This document shows, piece after piece, positions 18,302 through 26,756 of a stretch of DNA of 64,000 nt. The stretch spans positions 1,580,001-1,644,000 of the forward strand of contig NZ_CP012602.1 of NCBI RefSeq assembly GCF_001278805.1. The letters are read 5' to 3'. A program made the position numbers and the translations under genes. The stretch is from Bacillus sp. FJAT-18017 (lineage in GTDB: Bacteria > Bacillota > Bacilli > Bacillales > Cytobacillaceae). The notes beneath the pieces are model-generated. The model saw nothing but the letters and a program-made list of their open reading frames with translations. It was not told the DNA's origin and did not search any database. Each line of letters starts with the position of its first letter. Positions within the stretch are counted from its first letter, which is position 1.

Positions 18302-20632
18302 ATGGAACAATTCTCAACGTCTCTTTCAGTACTGAGAGAGAGAAAAGGTGCAGTCATTGCAATTATTGCAGTCATACTGGTACCACTTATTTATGCTGCG
18401 CTGATCCTTTCTGCTTCATGGGGCCCTTATGACAATCTGTCAAATCTGCCTGTTGCTGTAGTAAACAATGATTTAGGCGCTATGTCAGGTAATGAAGAAA
18501 TTAATGCGGGCAATCAGCTTGTTGATTCACTTAAGGAAAGCATGACACTAGGTTTTAAGTTTGTCAGTTCTGAAGAGGCAAAAAAGGGGATGGATGATTT
18601 AACGTATTATATGACAATCGAAATACCAGAGGACTTTTCACATAGAATTACAACAGTTCTTGATGAGAATCCACAAATCCCGGAGCTGACCTATACACAA
18701 AATGAAGGCTTGCACTTCATGGCGGCACAGGTCACAAATAAAGCTGCAGAACAGATCAGGGAGCAGCTGGGGAACCAAATAACCGAAACTTATGTCCGGA
18801 ATGTCTTTACTCAGCTTGAACAGGTGGCTGCGGGCTTCAAGGATGGGGCAGAGGGTTCCACAAAAATTAACGAGGGCTCTGCTAAGCTGAAGGATGGGAC
18901 TGGACAGATTCTTAGTTCTCTTGAAACAAAAGCTCCAGATATTAGCAGGCTGGCAAATGGTGCTAAAGAATTGAAGGCCGGTACCGGGGAACTAGCTTCG
19001 AAAATTCAGAGCGGAACATCTGGGGTTACTCAGCTTGCAGACGGTTCAAAGACATTGTCGGCTGGATTAGGAGAATTAAATGGCGGCGCCAGAGAATTGG
19101 ACAAAGGAGCAAAAGATCTTAATGCCGGTGCTGAGGAACTGGACGCTGGTGCCAAAGACCTTAATGCCGGTGCCAAAGAACTGAAGGCAGGTACAGAAAA
19201 GGTTCTAACGGGATTGGAAGGGGTACAAGCTGCAATTAATGACAGGCTTGCACCGAAAAGTAAGGAATTTGCTGCCGGAATGACAAAGTACAAGAACGAT
19301 ACTGCTCCCCTTGTACCAGGTGCGCAGGCTATAGCTGATGGTATTGAGGAAATGGCTACGAATCCTTTATTTGCGGCTTATTTCGCAGTAAACCCAGACT
19401 TAAAAAGGCTAAGGGAAGGCAGTAAGGAGCTGGCGGCAGGCGTAAATAAAGCAAATCAGGCTTTTAAGGAAAAATTAGAGCCAGGCGCACACCAAATCGC
19501 CAATGGGATTGATAGTACCGATGAAAAGGTAGATGATGTTAAGGCTGGCGTAGATAAGCTTGTTGCTGGCCAAAAGACATTGGATAAAGGAATGGGTGAT
19601 TTGTTGGCAGGTACGGGTAAGTTGGCTGCAGGTACTTCGAGGTTATCTGCTGGATCTTCTCAGCTTGCCGGTGGTACAACGAAGCTTGCGGCAGGTTCTA
19701 CTCAACTCTCAGATGGAGCTAAGAGGCTGGCTGATGGAAACTCAACATTACAAAATTCCTGGGCTGCACTTTCCGATGGTGCAAACAAAATTAATAATGG
19801 GATGGCGCAAGTAAGTGACGGTAACCAAACTGTGAATACAGGCTGGGGAACTCTGACTGAAGGAGTTAAACAAGTTGATAATGGCATCGGTCAAGTTGAA
19901 AGCGGTTCCAAGGAGCTAGCGGACGGCTTGAAAGGCGGTGCTGATAAAGTGGGGGCTATTAAGGCGGAAGACTCCAATATTGCGCAGTTTGCTTCTCCTG
20001 TCGCCCTTAAGAAAAATGTTTTAAATAGTTTCCCAATGTATCGTTACGCGAATGCCCCTTATGTTCTCGCACTAGCACTGTTTGTTGGTGTTTTGGTGAT
20101 GACAGTTGTATTTAATATGAGAAAGCCTGATACACAAGAAGTATCCAGCTTCACTTGGTACAGTTCGTTATTTAGTAAAATGGCTGGTGTCGCTGTACTG
20201 CAAGCTTTGATTGCAGGGATATGTACGCTGTTTTTCTTGAAGCTTTCCGTTTATCACAGTATTCTTCTGATTATTTTTGCTATAATAGCAAGTCTTGCCT
20301 TCCTGTCTATTGTATTTTTCCTTGTGGCTGCGGCAGGAAACATTGGAAGATTTATTGCATTTGTCTTTCTGGTTCTTCAGCTTTCAACAACAGGCTCGAG
20401 CTTGCCAATCGCTATGCTTCCGGAAGGATTGCGTACACTCAGTACGTTCCTGCCAATGCGCTATGCAATCGACAGTTTCAGGTCGATTATTTCACTCGAT
20501 AATGCAGGTGCGGGATGGGCCAATATATTTGTGCTATTATTCTTCCTGATTGCCGGGCTTGCGCTGACAGCCATTGTGGCATTTGTCCAAAATAGGCGAA
20601 CAAATACAGCTACTCCAGCAAGAGTCGCATAG
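18302..20632 (+). CDS. YhgE/Pip domain-containing membrane protein
   Basis: The 776-residue protein has one N-terminal membrane segment (about 18-40), a large extracytoplasmic region, and five or six C-terminal membrane segments (about 590-765). This is the architecture of YhgE/Pip (phage-infection-type) proteins of the ABC-2-like superfamily. The central region is a run of heptads of the type LxxGxxx: residues about 225-300, with near-identical units rich in AGAKEL/NAGA, and about 430-485 (KLAAGTS, RLSAGSS and similar). It is probably an elongated coiled rod. I start at ATG 18302, 6 nt after ggagg; the TTG at 18296 is too close to it. Homologues are linked to ESX/type VII export or phage reception, but the function here is unknown. 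No ESX gene is adjacent. Confidence 0.85.
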   Translation: MEQFSTSLSVLRERKGAVIAIIAVILVPLIYAALILSASWGPYDNLSNLPVAVVNNDLGAMSGNEEINAGNQLVDSLKESMTLGFKFVSSEEAKKGMDDLTYYMTIEIPEDFSHRITTVLDENPQIPELTYTQNEGLHFMAAQVTNKAAEQIREQLGNQITETYVRNVFTQLEQVAAGFKDGAEGSTKINEGSAKLKDGTGQILSSLETKAPDISRLANGAKELKAGTGELASKIQSGTSGVTQLADGSKTLSAGLGELNGGARELDKGAKDLNAGAEELDAGAKDLNAGAKELKAGTEKVLTGLEGVQAAINDRLAPKSKEFAAGMTKYKNDTAPLVPGAQAIADGIEEMATNPLFAAYFAVNPDLKRLREGSKELAAGVNKANQAFKEKLEPGAHQIANGIDSTDEKVDDVKAGVDKLVAGQKTLDKGMGDLLAGTGKLAAGTSRLSAGSSQLAGGTTKLAAGSTQLSDGAKRLADGNSTLQNSWAALSDGANKINNGMAQVSDGNQTVNTGWGTLTEGVKQVDNGIGQVESGSKELADGLKGGADKVGAIKAEDSNIAQFASPVALKKNVLNSFPMYRYANAPYVLALALFVGVLVMTVVFNMRKPDTQEVSSFTWYSSLFSKMAGVAVLQALIAGICTLFFLKLSVYHSILLIIFAIIASLAFLSIVFFLVAAAGNIGRFIAFVFLVLQLSTTGSSLPIAMLPEGLRTLSTFLPMRYAIDSFRSIISLDNAGAGWANIFVLLFFLIAGLALTAIVAFVQNRRTNTATPARVA

Positions 20633-20639
20633 AATTCAT

Positions 20640-20672
20640 GCCTCTGAAGCATTGCTTCAGGGGCTTTTCACT
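20640..20672 (+). terminator. terminator after the YhgE-like gene
   Basis: The stem gcctctgaagc/gcttcaggggc with a 3-nt loop is followed by tttt. Confidence 0.88.
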
Positions 20673-20685
20673 CTTTTAGAGTTAG

Positions 20686-20714
20686 TTGCATAAATTATCT
20701 GAACACAATATAAT
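20686..20714 (+). promoter_or_regulatory. sigma-A promoter upstream of the ABC-F leader
   Basis: The -35 ttgcat (20686-20691) and -10 tataat (20709-20714) are exactly 17 nt apart. Transcription would start near 20721, giving a leader of about 370 nt before the ABC-F start codon. Confidence 0.75.
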
Positions 20715-20751
20715 TAAAAGAGAACAAATTTGGACTTTTAAGGAGGTGGAA

Positions 20752-20889
20752 ATGAGATGGACCGTTCTGTTGGATTGCATGGGCAATTTTTGGAATTTAT
20801 CTATATTTGCCGTGCAATTTTTCATGAAATTGCTTTTAACGGGATACGTATGCCCAAATTTAGCAATTGAATTGAAAACAGACCGGTAA
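20752..20889 (+). CDS. small leader peptide or small membrane protein (45 aa)
   Basis: The ATG at 20752 is preceded by the strong aaggaggtg (20740-20748) and by a good promoter, so this small frame is probably translated. The 45-residue product has one hydrophobic stretch (about 13-35, rich in Phe, Leu and Trp) and ends in a charged tail ELKTDR. I recognise no family. It lies between the promoter and a terminator-like structure in front of an ABC-F gene. It may be a regulatory upstream ORF for ribosome-mediated attenuation or an independent small membrane protein. Translation is supported by its sites; the role is inference. Confidence 0.6.
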   Translation: MRWTVLLDCMGNFWNLSIFAVQFFMKLLLTGYVCPNLAIELKTDR

Positions 20890-20924
20890 GAGATCTCTAT
20901 TTCCTCCTCGATAATATAAAACTG

Positions 20925-21040
20925 TGGCTTACATGGGTACACCCTATGGAGTGTACCCTAGATACTCCTGGACATCAGGGGCCAAGCCATTAGTTAACTG
21001 TCGATAGGCCATGGAAGTTAACTCTTCCATGGCTTTTTTG
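20925..21040 (+). promoter_or_regulatory. attenuator-like leader of the ABC-F gene
   Basis: A closing helix tggctt (20925-20930)/aagcca (20984-20989) encloses two hairpins: gggtacac (20935-20942)/gtgtaccc (20951-20958) and a small cctg/cagg loop (about 20967-20979). A 10-bp terminator follows, gccatggaag (21008-21017)/cttccatggc (21024-21033) plus T6. Two alternatives compete with it: aagccat (20984-20990) can pair with atggctt (21029-21035), and the two copies of self-complementary agttaact (20992-20999, 21016-21023) can pair with each other. This mutually exclusive layout is what an attenuator or riboswitch looks like. I recognise no known aptamer. Confidence 0.65.
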
Positions 21041-21091
21041 TGTAAAAGAAGCCTCTTACCATAAGATTTTAATGACGAAAGGAAGAGGAAC

Positions 21092-22984
21092 ATGACCCTT
21101 TGCAGCATACAGCAAATTTCAAAAATGTTTGGTGGAAATAAAATCTTTGAAAATTTGTCTTTTGAAATACAGGAGAAAGACAGGATAGGTTTAGTTGGCC
21201 GAAATGGAACCGGAAAGACAACTATCTTTAAGTTGATGGCAGATATTGAAACTCCAGATGAAGGCGGGATTCATATTAAAAGAGGGGCGAAGATAGGGTA
21301 CTTGGCCCAAATCCCGCAATACCCTCAAGGAACAAAGGGCTTGCAAGTCCTGAAAACTGCTTTTACTGAAGTTTTGAAAACAGCATACCGCCTAAGGGAG
21401 CTAGAAGTAAGGATGGCAAGCGAAACAGACGATGTAAAACTATCTAAAGACATAGAAGATTATGGCCGATTGCAGGATGAATTCATGCTTTCTGGTGGAT
21501 ACGAGATGGAAGCGGATATAGGAAAAGTTGCAAATGGGTTAGGAATAAGCGATTTGCTTCATACAGAATTCCGGAAATTAAGCGGGGGTGAGCAGACAAA
21601 GATTTGTCTGGGGTTAGTACTCCTACAGAAACCGGATTTACTCCTGCTGGATGAGCCGACGAACCACCTCGATATTGCCGCTGTCGAATGGCTGGAGGAA
21701 TACCTGAAGGAGTATGATGGAACAATCATCTGCGTTTCGCATGACCGTTATTTTCTTGATAATGTAATAACAAAGGTTTTTGACCTTGAAGACGGCGAAC
21801 TTACGATTTACCATTCAAATTATTCAGGTTTTGTAAAAGAGAAAGAAGAGCGGCTCTTGCAAGAGTTCCAGGCATACCAGGAGCAGCAGAAGAAGATAAA
21901 GAAAATGAAGGAGGCAATTAAGCGCCTCAGGGAATGGGCAAACCAGGCTAATCCGCCAAATGAAGGGCTTCATAAACGGGCCAGGAACATGGAACGGGCA
22001 CTCGAACGGATGGAAAAATTGAAACGTCCAGTTCTGGACCGAAAGCAAATGGGCCTGGAATTTGAGAAAACCGACCGGAGCGGAAAAGAAGTTTTTATCA
22101 TGAAAAATGTTTCGAAAACATTTGGAGGCAAGCAACTATTTGATGAAGCAAACTTCTTTGTCCAATACTTGGACCGAACCGCAATTGTTGGGCCAAACGG
22201 AACAGGTAAATCGACTATCATTAAAATGCTTCTTGATGAGGTGAAGCCGGATAACGGTGAAGTTAAGCTGGGAAGCAATGTGAAGATAGGCTATCTCTCT
22301 CAGCATTTTACAATAGGCAATCCCAATTTGAAGCTGATTGATGTATTCCGTGACGAGGTGCATGTAAGCGAAGGAGAGGCACGCCATATTCTGGCAAAGT
22401 TCCTGTTTTACGGCCCGAATGTATTTCGAAAGGCAGGCCAATTAAGCGGGGGAGAGAAAATGAGGCTTCGGCTTGCCCAGTTAATGCACCAGGATATTAA
22501 CTTCCTAGTCCTGGACGAGCCGACCAATCACCTTGATATTGATTCGCGAGAAGTACTGGAGGATGCATTGGAAGAGTTCAAAGGGACGATCCTCGCTGTA
22601 TCCCATGATAGATATTTTTTAAATAAACTTTTTACAAAGACCTACTGGCTTCATAACCGAAAGCTTCATTATTTCGAGGGGGGCTATTCCTGGGCAAAAG
22701 AAAAACTTAATGAGCTCCATTCAAAAGAAGCCGTATTTGAGCCTGAACACCCACAGCAAAAAGCTGTTAAACAACGAGCTCCGAGGCTGGAAGGAAAGCA
22801 GCAGATAATGAGTCTGGATGAGGTAGAATCTATTCTTATCAAGTTAGAAGAGAAATTAGCTTCTCTGGAGACACAATTGCTATTGGAAACTGACCTTGAC
22901 GAGCTGCAAACGTTATTCCATGAAAAAGAAAAACTCGAAGCAGAACGTGAAACCCTCTATGAGCAACTCGAAGGATTACTATAG
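21092..22984 (+). CDS. ABC-F family ATP-binding protein
   Basis: A soluble protein of 630 residues with two ABC domains and no membrane part, characteristic of ABC-F factors that act on the ribosome E site. The first domain has Walker A GRNGTGKTT (about 36-44), signature LSGGEQ and Walker B LLLLDEPTNHLD. The second has GPNGTGKST (about 366-374), LSGGEK and FLVLDEPTNHLD. A basic linker rich in Lys/Arg/Glu (about 255-325) lies between them, followed by a C-terminal coiled coil (about 590-630). Whether it is a housekeeping factor (YfmR/YdiF-like) or an antibiotic-protection type cannot be decided by eye. The attenuator-like leader resembles regulation of resistance ABC-F genes such as vmlR, which favours drug-responsive expression. 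Confidence 0.9.
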   Translation: MTLCSIQQISKMFGGNKIFENLSFEIQEKDRIGLVGRNGTGKTTIFKLMADIETPDEGGIHIKRGAKIGYLAQIPQYPQGTKGLQVLKTAFTEVLKTAYRLRELEVRMASETDDVKLSKDIEDYGRLQDEFMLSGGYEMEADIGKVANGLGISDLLHTEFRKLSGGEQTKICLGLVLLQKPDLLLLDEPTNHLDIAAVEWLEEYLKEYDGTIICVSHDRYFLDNVITKVFDLEDGELTIYHSNYSGFVKEKEERLLQEFQAYQEQQKKIKKMKEAIKRLREWANQANPPNEGLHKRARNMERALERMEKLKRPVLDRKQMGLEFEKTDRSGKEVFIMKNVSKTFGGKQLFDEANFFVQYLDRTAIVGPNGTGKSTIIKMLLDEVKPDNGEVKLGSNVKIGYLSQHFTIGNPNLKLIDVFRDEVHVSEGEARHILAKFLFYGPNVFRKAGQLSGGEKMRLRLAQLMHQDINFLVLDEPTNHLDIDSREVLEDALEEFKGTILAVSHDRYFLNKLFTKTYWLHNRKLHYFEGGYSWAKEKLNELHSKEAVFEPEHPQQKAVKQRAPRLEGKQQIMSLDEVESILIKLEEKLASLETQLLLETDLDELQTLFHEKEKLEAERETLYEQLEGLL

Positions 22985-23017
22985 GCATAGCTGCCAAAAT
23001 TAGATAGGACAAAATGA

Positions 23018-23052
23018 ACAAAGAGGCTATCCATAGGGCAGCCTCTTTGTTA
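23018..23052. terminator. bidirectional terminator between the ABC-F gene and ythB
   Basis: The stem acaaagaggct/agcctctttgt sits in the convergent gap, with T residues on one side and A residues on the other. Confidence 0.88.
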
Positions 23053-23056
23053 TGGT

Positions 23057-24115
23057 CTAGGATTTACTTGGGTCTTCGCGTTTTTGACGTAAATACTTTT
23101 TATCATGCATGAAAAGACTCCAAAAATATATAAAGCCAGGGAAGAGAATGGCGAACCCGACTATATATGTAGCAAAAACCGCCCTAAATGAGTTTGGATC
23201 AGTGAAGGCAGAATGAATCGTCACGTCAGGATAGACGAGATATGGCAAATGCGCTTTACCATACACATAGCTTGCCACGAGGTACTGGCCAGTTATCGCG
23301 ATAACGGCAAGCCTGGGCATTCCAATCACTTTTTTCCCATCCTTTAAAGAGGGAAGGAAAAGAGCAAGCCCGCCTAGCAGGAAAAATCCGAAAGAAAGAA
23401 ATAGCAAAGGAATGTATTCGAGCATTCTTTCGTAAAGCCAGCTTACCTCTCTTTCAAGTGTAATCATGATGGCAAGAGTCATAACTATGGAAACGGGCCC
23501 CATGATAAGAGCATCACGCCGATATACTTTGTAGGCATCCATTTCATCCGATACTTTTGAATAGTCCGCCAAGAGGAGCGAAGATAAAAAGAGAGTGGAG
23601 CTGATTGCAAAAGCAAAAAAAGCATACTCGTTCGGGCTTGTAAAGAGACGACCAAGATTAAGTGTCTGACGGCCTCCTTCGAGTGTATCGATGTATTGGC
23701 CGTGGGTAATCGGCAAAACACTTATCAGAAGTCCAGGTATCAAGAAACCGCATATACCAGAAACATATGTCAAAGGCTTCCTGTACTCTTCAGCAATATT
23801 TGAGAATACAAGAAACGCGCTCCTTAAAGCAAGCAACGCAAGTATGATGCTCCCTGGAATAAGCAATACAGTTCCGAGAGTATAGGCTCCCCTTGGAAAC
23901 AGGCTGTATACTGCGATAACCAGAGCAACAATAAAGGTATTCGTTACTTCCCATGTCGGGGACAAATATCGGTTGGCAATATTCGTTGCCTTTGATTTTG
24001 GTTTATTGATGTAAATCATTGACCAGAAGCCTGCCCCAAAGTCCATCGTCGCCATGACGGCATATATAAAGACAAAACCCCAGAGGATGGTAATTGCTAT
24101 ATAGGCATCAACCAT
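23057..24115 (-). CDS. ythB: bd-type quinol oxidase subunit II (YthB/CydB-like)
   Basis: The 352-residue membrane protein has about nine hydrophobic helices and the N-terminal pattern of the CydB/AppB family (LWGFVFIYAVMATMDFGAGFW). With YthA it would form a cytochrome bd-type terminal oxidase that oxidises menaquinol and reduces oxygen to water without pumping protons. It follows ythA by 11 nt and is co-transcribed. The pair resembles B. subtilis YthAB rather than CydAB; this rests on remembered pattern and should be confirmed by alignment. Confidence 0.9.
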   Translation of the reverse strand: MVDAYIAITILWGFVFIYAVMATMDFGAGFWSMIYINKPKSKATNIANRYLSPTWEVTNTFIVALVIAVYSLFPRGAYTLGTVLLIPGSIILALLALRSAFLVFSNIAEEYRKPLTYVSGICGFLIPGLLISVLPITHGQYIDTLEGGRQTLNLGRLFTSPNEYAFFAFAISSTLFLSSLLLADYSKVSDEMDAYKVYRRDALIMGPVSIVMTLAIMITLEREVSWLYERMLEYIPLLFLSFGFFLLGGLALFLPSLKDGKKVIGMPRLAVIAITGQYLVASYVYGKAHLPYLVYPDVTIHSAFTDPNSFRAVFATYIVGFAILFPGFIYFWSLFMHDKKYLRQKREDPSKS

Positions 24116-24126
24116 CAGTCAACCTC

Positions 24127-25488
24127 CTATGTGTTTGAACTGAACAGCTGTTCATCCGGATTTTCAGCACGGTCGAGATCCCGCTGAACGGGATTTTTTT
24201 TGAAAAAATAGAGCAAAACAAAAATTGCTGCTGCTCCCAAGATGACATATACACTTGAAAACAGTATATATAGCGGCCCAAGATTTGTCTGAGTTGTCAC
24301 TGATTCGGCGGTAGTAAGCATCCTGTAAATGTTCCATGGCTGACGGCCTGTGCAGGCGAAAATCCAGCCTAATTCAATTGCGAGAATGGCAAGAGGTCCA
24401 GAAGCCACATATGACCAGAGCAGCCATTTCGGATATTTCGGCTTTTTTAATATTTTTTTCCAGAAGAGGCCGAATAATGATATTGCGATTAAAAATGTAC
24501 CTATGAAAACCATTCCATTGAACAGTGTGTGGATAAACAGAGGCGGCCATTCCTCCTCAGGCCATTCATTCAGCCCTTTTACAACAGTGCCGAAATTATT
24601 ACCTGCAAGGAAGCTTAGCGCCCACGGGATTTCAACGCCGTATTTAACCTCTTTGGTTTCAGGGTCTAGAACACCGCCAATTGCAAGTGGAGCATGGGAC
24701 TGGGTCTCAAATAATCCTTCAGCTGCCGCAAGCTTCTCTGGCTGGTATTCATGGAGCATTTGGGCAGATTCATGCCCGTTAACTGCAGTAAGGAGTGAAA
24801 ACACTGCACCTACTACAAGTGACAGGAAAAGGGCTTTTTGATGGAACTTATAAATTCTTGAGCCGTATTCCACTCGCATCATTTTAAAGCCAGCGACCAT
24901 TGCTACCACAAATGCCCCAACAACATAAGCTGAAAGGGCGACATGCCCTGCAGTTACGAAAAAGCTTGGGTTGAAAAAAGCAGCCCATGGGTCAACATTT
25001 ACAATCTCACCGTTCACAATGTCAAAGCCTGCAGGTGTTCCCTGGAAGGCGTGGACATTGGTTATTAAGACAGCAGAGGCAAGCGCACCGAGGGCTACTA
25101 AAGTGAGGCTTGCAATCCGCATCCACGGTTTGATTCGTTCAGCTGCATACACATAGATCGACATAAACAAGGCTTCAACAAAGAAAGCGTAAATTTCGAT
25201 TTGAAATGGCAATGCCATCACCCTGCCGATCACTTCCATAAATCCAGGCCATAGCAAAGAAAGCTGCACACCGGCAATCGTGCCAGTCGGGATGCCGACT
25301 CCGAGCAGGACTGCAAATGCTTTAGTCCAGCGTTTGGCCATGACAACATATTCAAGGTCCTTTGTCCGTTGATATTGAAGTTCGGCCAACAGAATCATAA
25401 GTGGCAGACCAACCCCAATTGTGGCATGGATTATATGGAACCCCATAGTAGTGCCAAATAGGGACCTCGCAATCGTTAAGTCACTCAT
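24127..25488 (-). CDS. ythA: bd-type quinol oxidase subunit I (YthA/CydA-like)
   Basis: The 453-residue haem-carrying subunit of a cytochrome bd-type oxidase begins DLTIARSLFGTTMGFHIIHATIGVG, placing the expected N-terminal His haem ligand (about 18). It carries the quinol-site GRQPW motif (about 386). The periplasmic Q loop is relatively short, as in YthA/cyanide-insensitive oxidase types. At least nine membrane helices are evident. The ATG follows aagggaga. It is the first gene of the ythAB pair; I saw no convincing Rex or FNR site upstream. Confidence 0.92.
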   Translation of the reverse strand: MSDLTIARSLFGTTMGFHIIHATIGVGLPLMILLAELQYQRTKDLEYVVMAKRWTKAFAVLLGVGIPTGTIAGVQLSLLWPGFMEVIGRVMALPFQIEIYAFFVEALFMSIYVYAAERIKPWMRIASLTLVALGALASAVLITNVHAFQGTPAGFDIVNGEIVNVDPWAAFFNPSFFVTAGHVALSAYVVGAFVVAMVAGFKMMRVEYGSRIYKFHQKALFLSLVVGAVFSLLTAVNGHESAQMLHEYQPEKLAAAEGLFETQSHAPLAIGGVLDPETKEVKYGVEIPWALSFLAGNNFGTVVKGLNEWPEEEWPPLFIHTLFNGMVFIGTFLIAISLFGLFWKKILKKPKYPKWLLWSYVASGPLAILAIELGWIFACTGRQPWNIYRMLTTAESVTTQTNLGPLYILFSSVYVILGAAAIFVLLYFFKKNPVQRDLDRAENPDEQLFSSNT

Positions 25489-25565
25489 TGTATTCTCCCT
25501 TTCAAAAATTACATAGCTTCAGTGTTCACCAAAGTGGGAGATTTTACACAATTTTTCAGGATATG

Positions 25566-25600
25566 AAAAATCACCCTATCCATTGGGACAGGGTGATTTT
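25566..25600 (-). terminator. terminator after the zinc-binding lipoprotein gene
   Basis: On the minus strand the stem aaaatcaccctgtcc/ggatagggtgatttt has a small loop and is followed by T residues. Confidence 0.88.
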
Positions 25601-25605
25601 GATGT

Positions 25606-26544
25606 TTAATTCATTGCTTTCTCAAGGGTTTTTAGATTTTGTTCCATGAGGGTAAAATAGGTTTCCTTGTTTTTAATATTCTTATCAGTCAATGTTGAGA
25701 GGTTATGGACCTTGAGAAGCTCAGCATCTGTTTCTGCCGCAATGGTTTCAGCAAGCTTTGAGGTCACATTCTGTTCTACTAGAATGTATTGAATTCCATA
25801 CTTATTAATAGTCCCAATAATTTTTTCCATATCTTTTTGGGTAGGTTCGCTTGAGGTTGACATCCCGGCAATTGAAATTTGTTCAATTCCATATCTAGAC
25901 TCCCAATAACCGAACGCTGCATGAGAAACAATAATTTTATTCAATTTTGCATTGGATGCAGTTTCCTTAAAGCTTTGATCAAGTTTGTCGAGTTCCCCAA
26001 TTAGTTCATTATAATTTTGCTCAAACTCAGTTCTCAATTCTGGTTTCTGTTCAGAAAGAGCGTCCTTAATTGATTCCGCAAGCTCTTTGGCATATATCGG
26101 ATCTAGCCAAACATGGGGATCAATATCTCCATGTTCATGACCTTCTTCATTTTCTTCGTGTTCTTCATGTCCGGATTTCTCGTCGTTTTCTGGATGGATA
26201 TCCTGTGCTGCAGCAACCATTTGGACATCTTCATCTTTGAGGGTTGATTTTGCTTTGTCAACGAACCCTTCCAAACCTAACCCGATATAGAAGAACAAAT
26301 CTGATTCAGCCAAGGCAATCATATCCTTTTGGGAGGGCTCAAACGAGTGTTCATCCGCCCCGGAAGGATAAATTGTATGGACTTCTGCATGGTCACCAGC
26401 AATTCTGGCTGCGAAGTACTGCAAAGGAAAAACAGTTGTGTAAATGGTTAGTGTATCTTTTTTATTCTTTTGTCCCGCGTCACTGCCATTGCCACAGCCG
26501 GCTAGCAGTATAATTGTAATTAAAGCAGTAAGAAGTTTTTTCAT
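25606..26544 (-). CDS. zinc ABC transporter substrate-binding lipoprotein (ZnuA/AdcA/TroA family)
   Basis: This cluster A-I substrate-binding lipoprotein delivers Zn(II) to an ABC importer. The 312 residues have a signal peptide with lipobox LLAGC (Cys about 17). Metal-site histidines appear in GADEHSFEPS (about 63), DIDPHVWLDP (about 140) and SHAAFGYW (about 207). The acidic His-rich loop EEHEENEEGHEHGD (about 126-139) is typical of zinc rather than manganese proteins. Two Zur-like boxes precede it. No permease or ATPase gene lies nearby, so it is an orphan binding protein that must work with a transporter encoded elsewhere. Confidence 0.92.
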   Translation of the reverse strand: MKKLLTALITIILLAGCGNGSDAGQKNKKDTLTIYTTVFPLQYFAARIAGDHAEVHTIYPSGADEHSFEPSQKDMIALAESDLFFYIGLGLEGFVDKAKSTLKDEDVQMVAAAQDIHPENDEKSGHEEHEENEEGHEHGDIDPHVWLDPIYAKELAESIKDALSEQKPELRTEFEQNYNELIGELDKLDQSFKETASNAKLNKIIVSHAAFGYWESRYGIEQISIAGMSTSSEPTQKDMEKIIGTINKYGIQYILVEQNVTSKLAETIAAETDAELLKVHNLSTLTDKNIKNKETYFTLMEQNLKTLEKAMN

Positions 26545-26557
26545 GGTAAGCCTCCTG

Positions 26558-26580
26558 TAAATCGTAGCAATTCCGATTTA
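26558..26580 (-). promoter_or_regulatory. Zur box 1
   Basis: The 23-bp sequence has perfect outer arms taaatcg/cgattta and differs at only a few central positions from the B. subtilis Zur consensus taaatcgtaatnattacgattta (quoted from memory). It lies immediately upstream of the Shine-Dalgarno site, so bound Zur would block transcription of the zinc lipoprotein gene. Confidence 0.85.
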
Positions 26581-26599
26581 AAAAATAAAAAAATATAAG

Positions 26600-26622
26600 T
26601 AATGCGTAATGATTCCGATTTA
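26600..26622 (-). promoter_or_regulatory. Zur box 2
   Basis: A second 23-bp match runs from taatgcgtaat to gattccgattta, 42 bp (about four helical turns) from box 1. Placed between the divergent zinc lipoprotein and carbonic anhydrase genes, it could affect both promoters. Confidence 0.75.
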
Positions 26623-26756
26623 GTGACTTGATAATAATACATAAAATATAAGACGAAAGCAAGTGAAAATTGGTCATCAATAAAAAAATCATGTATTCTT
26701 ATAAAGGTGCTAAATAATTGCACGCTTATTTTATGTTTAGGAAAGGTGAAAAAGAC

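Noticed and set aside
20925..21040. Purine, SAM, TPP, fluoride, THF or guanidine riboswitch in the ABC-F leader
   Set aside because: Conserved core sequences of these classes are absent. Only the general three-way junction and terminator layout is present.
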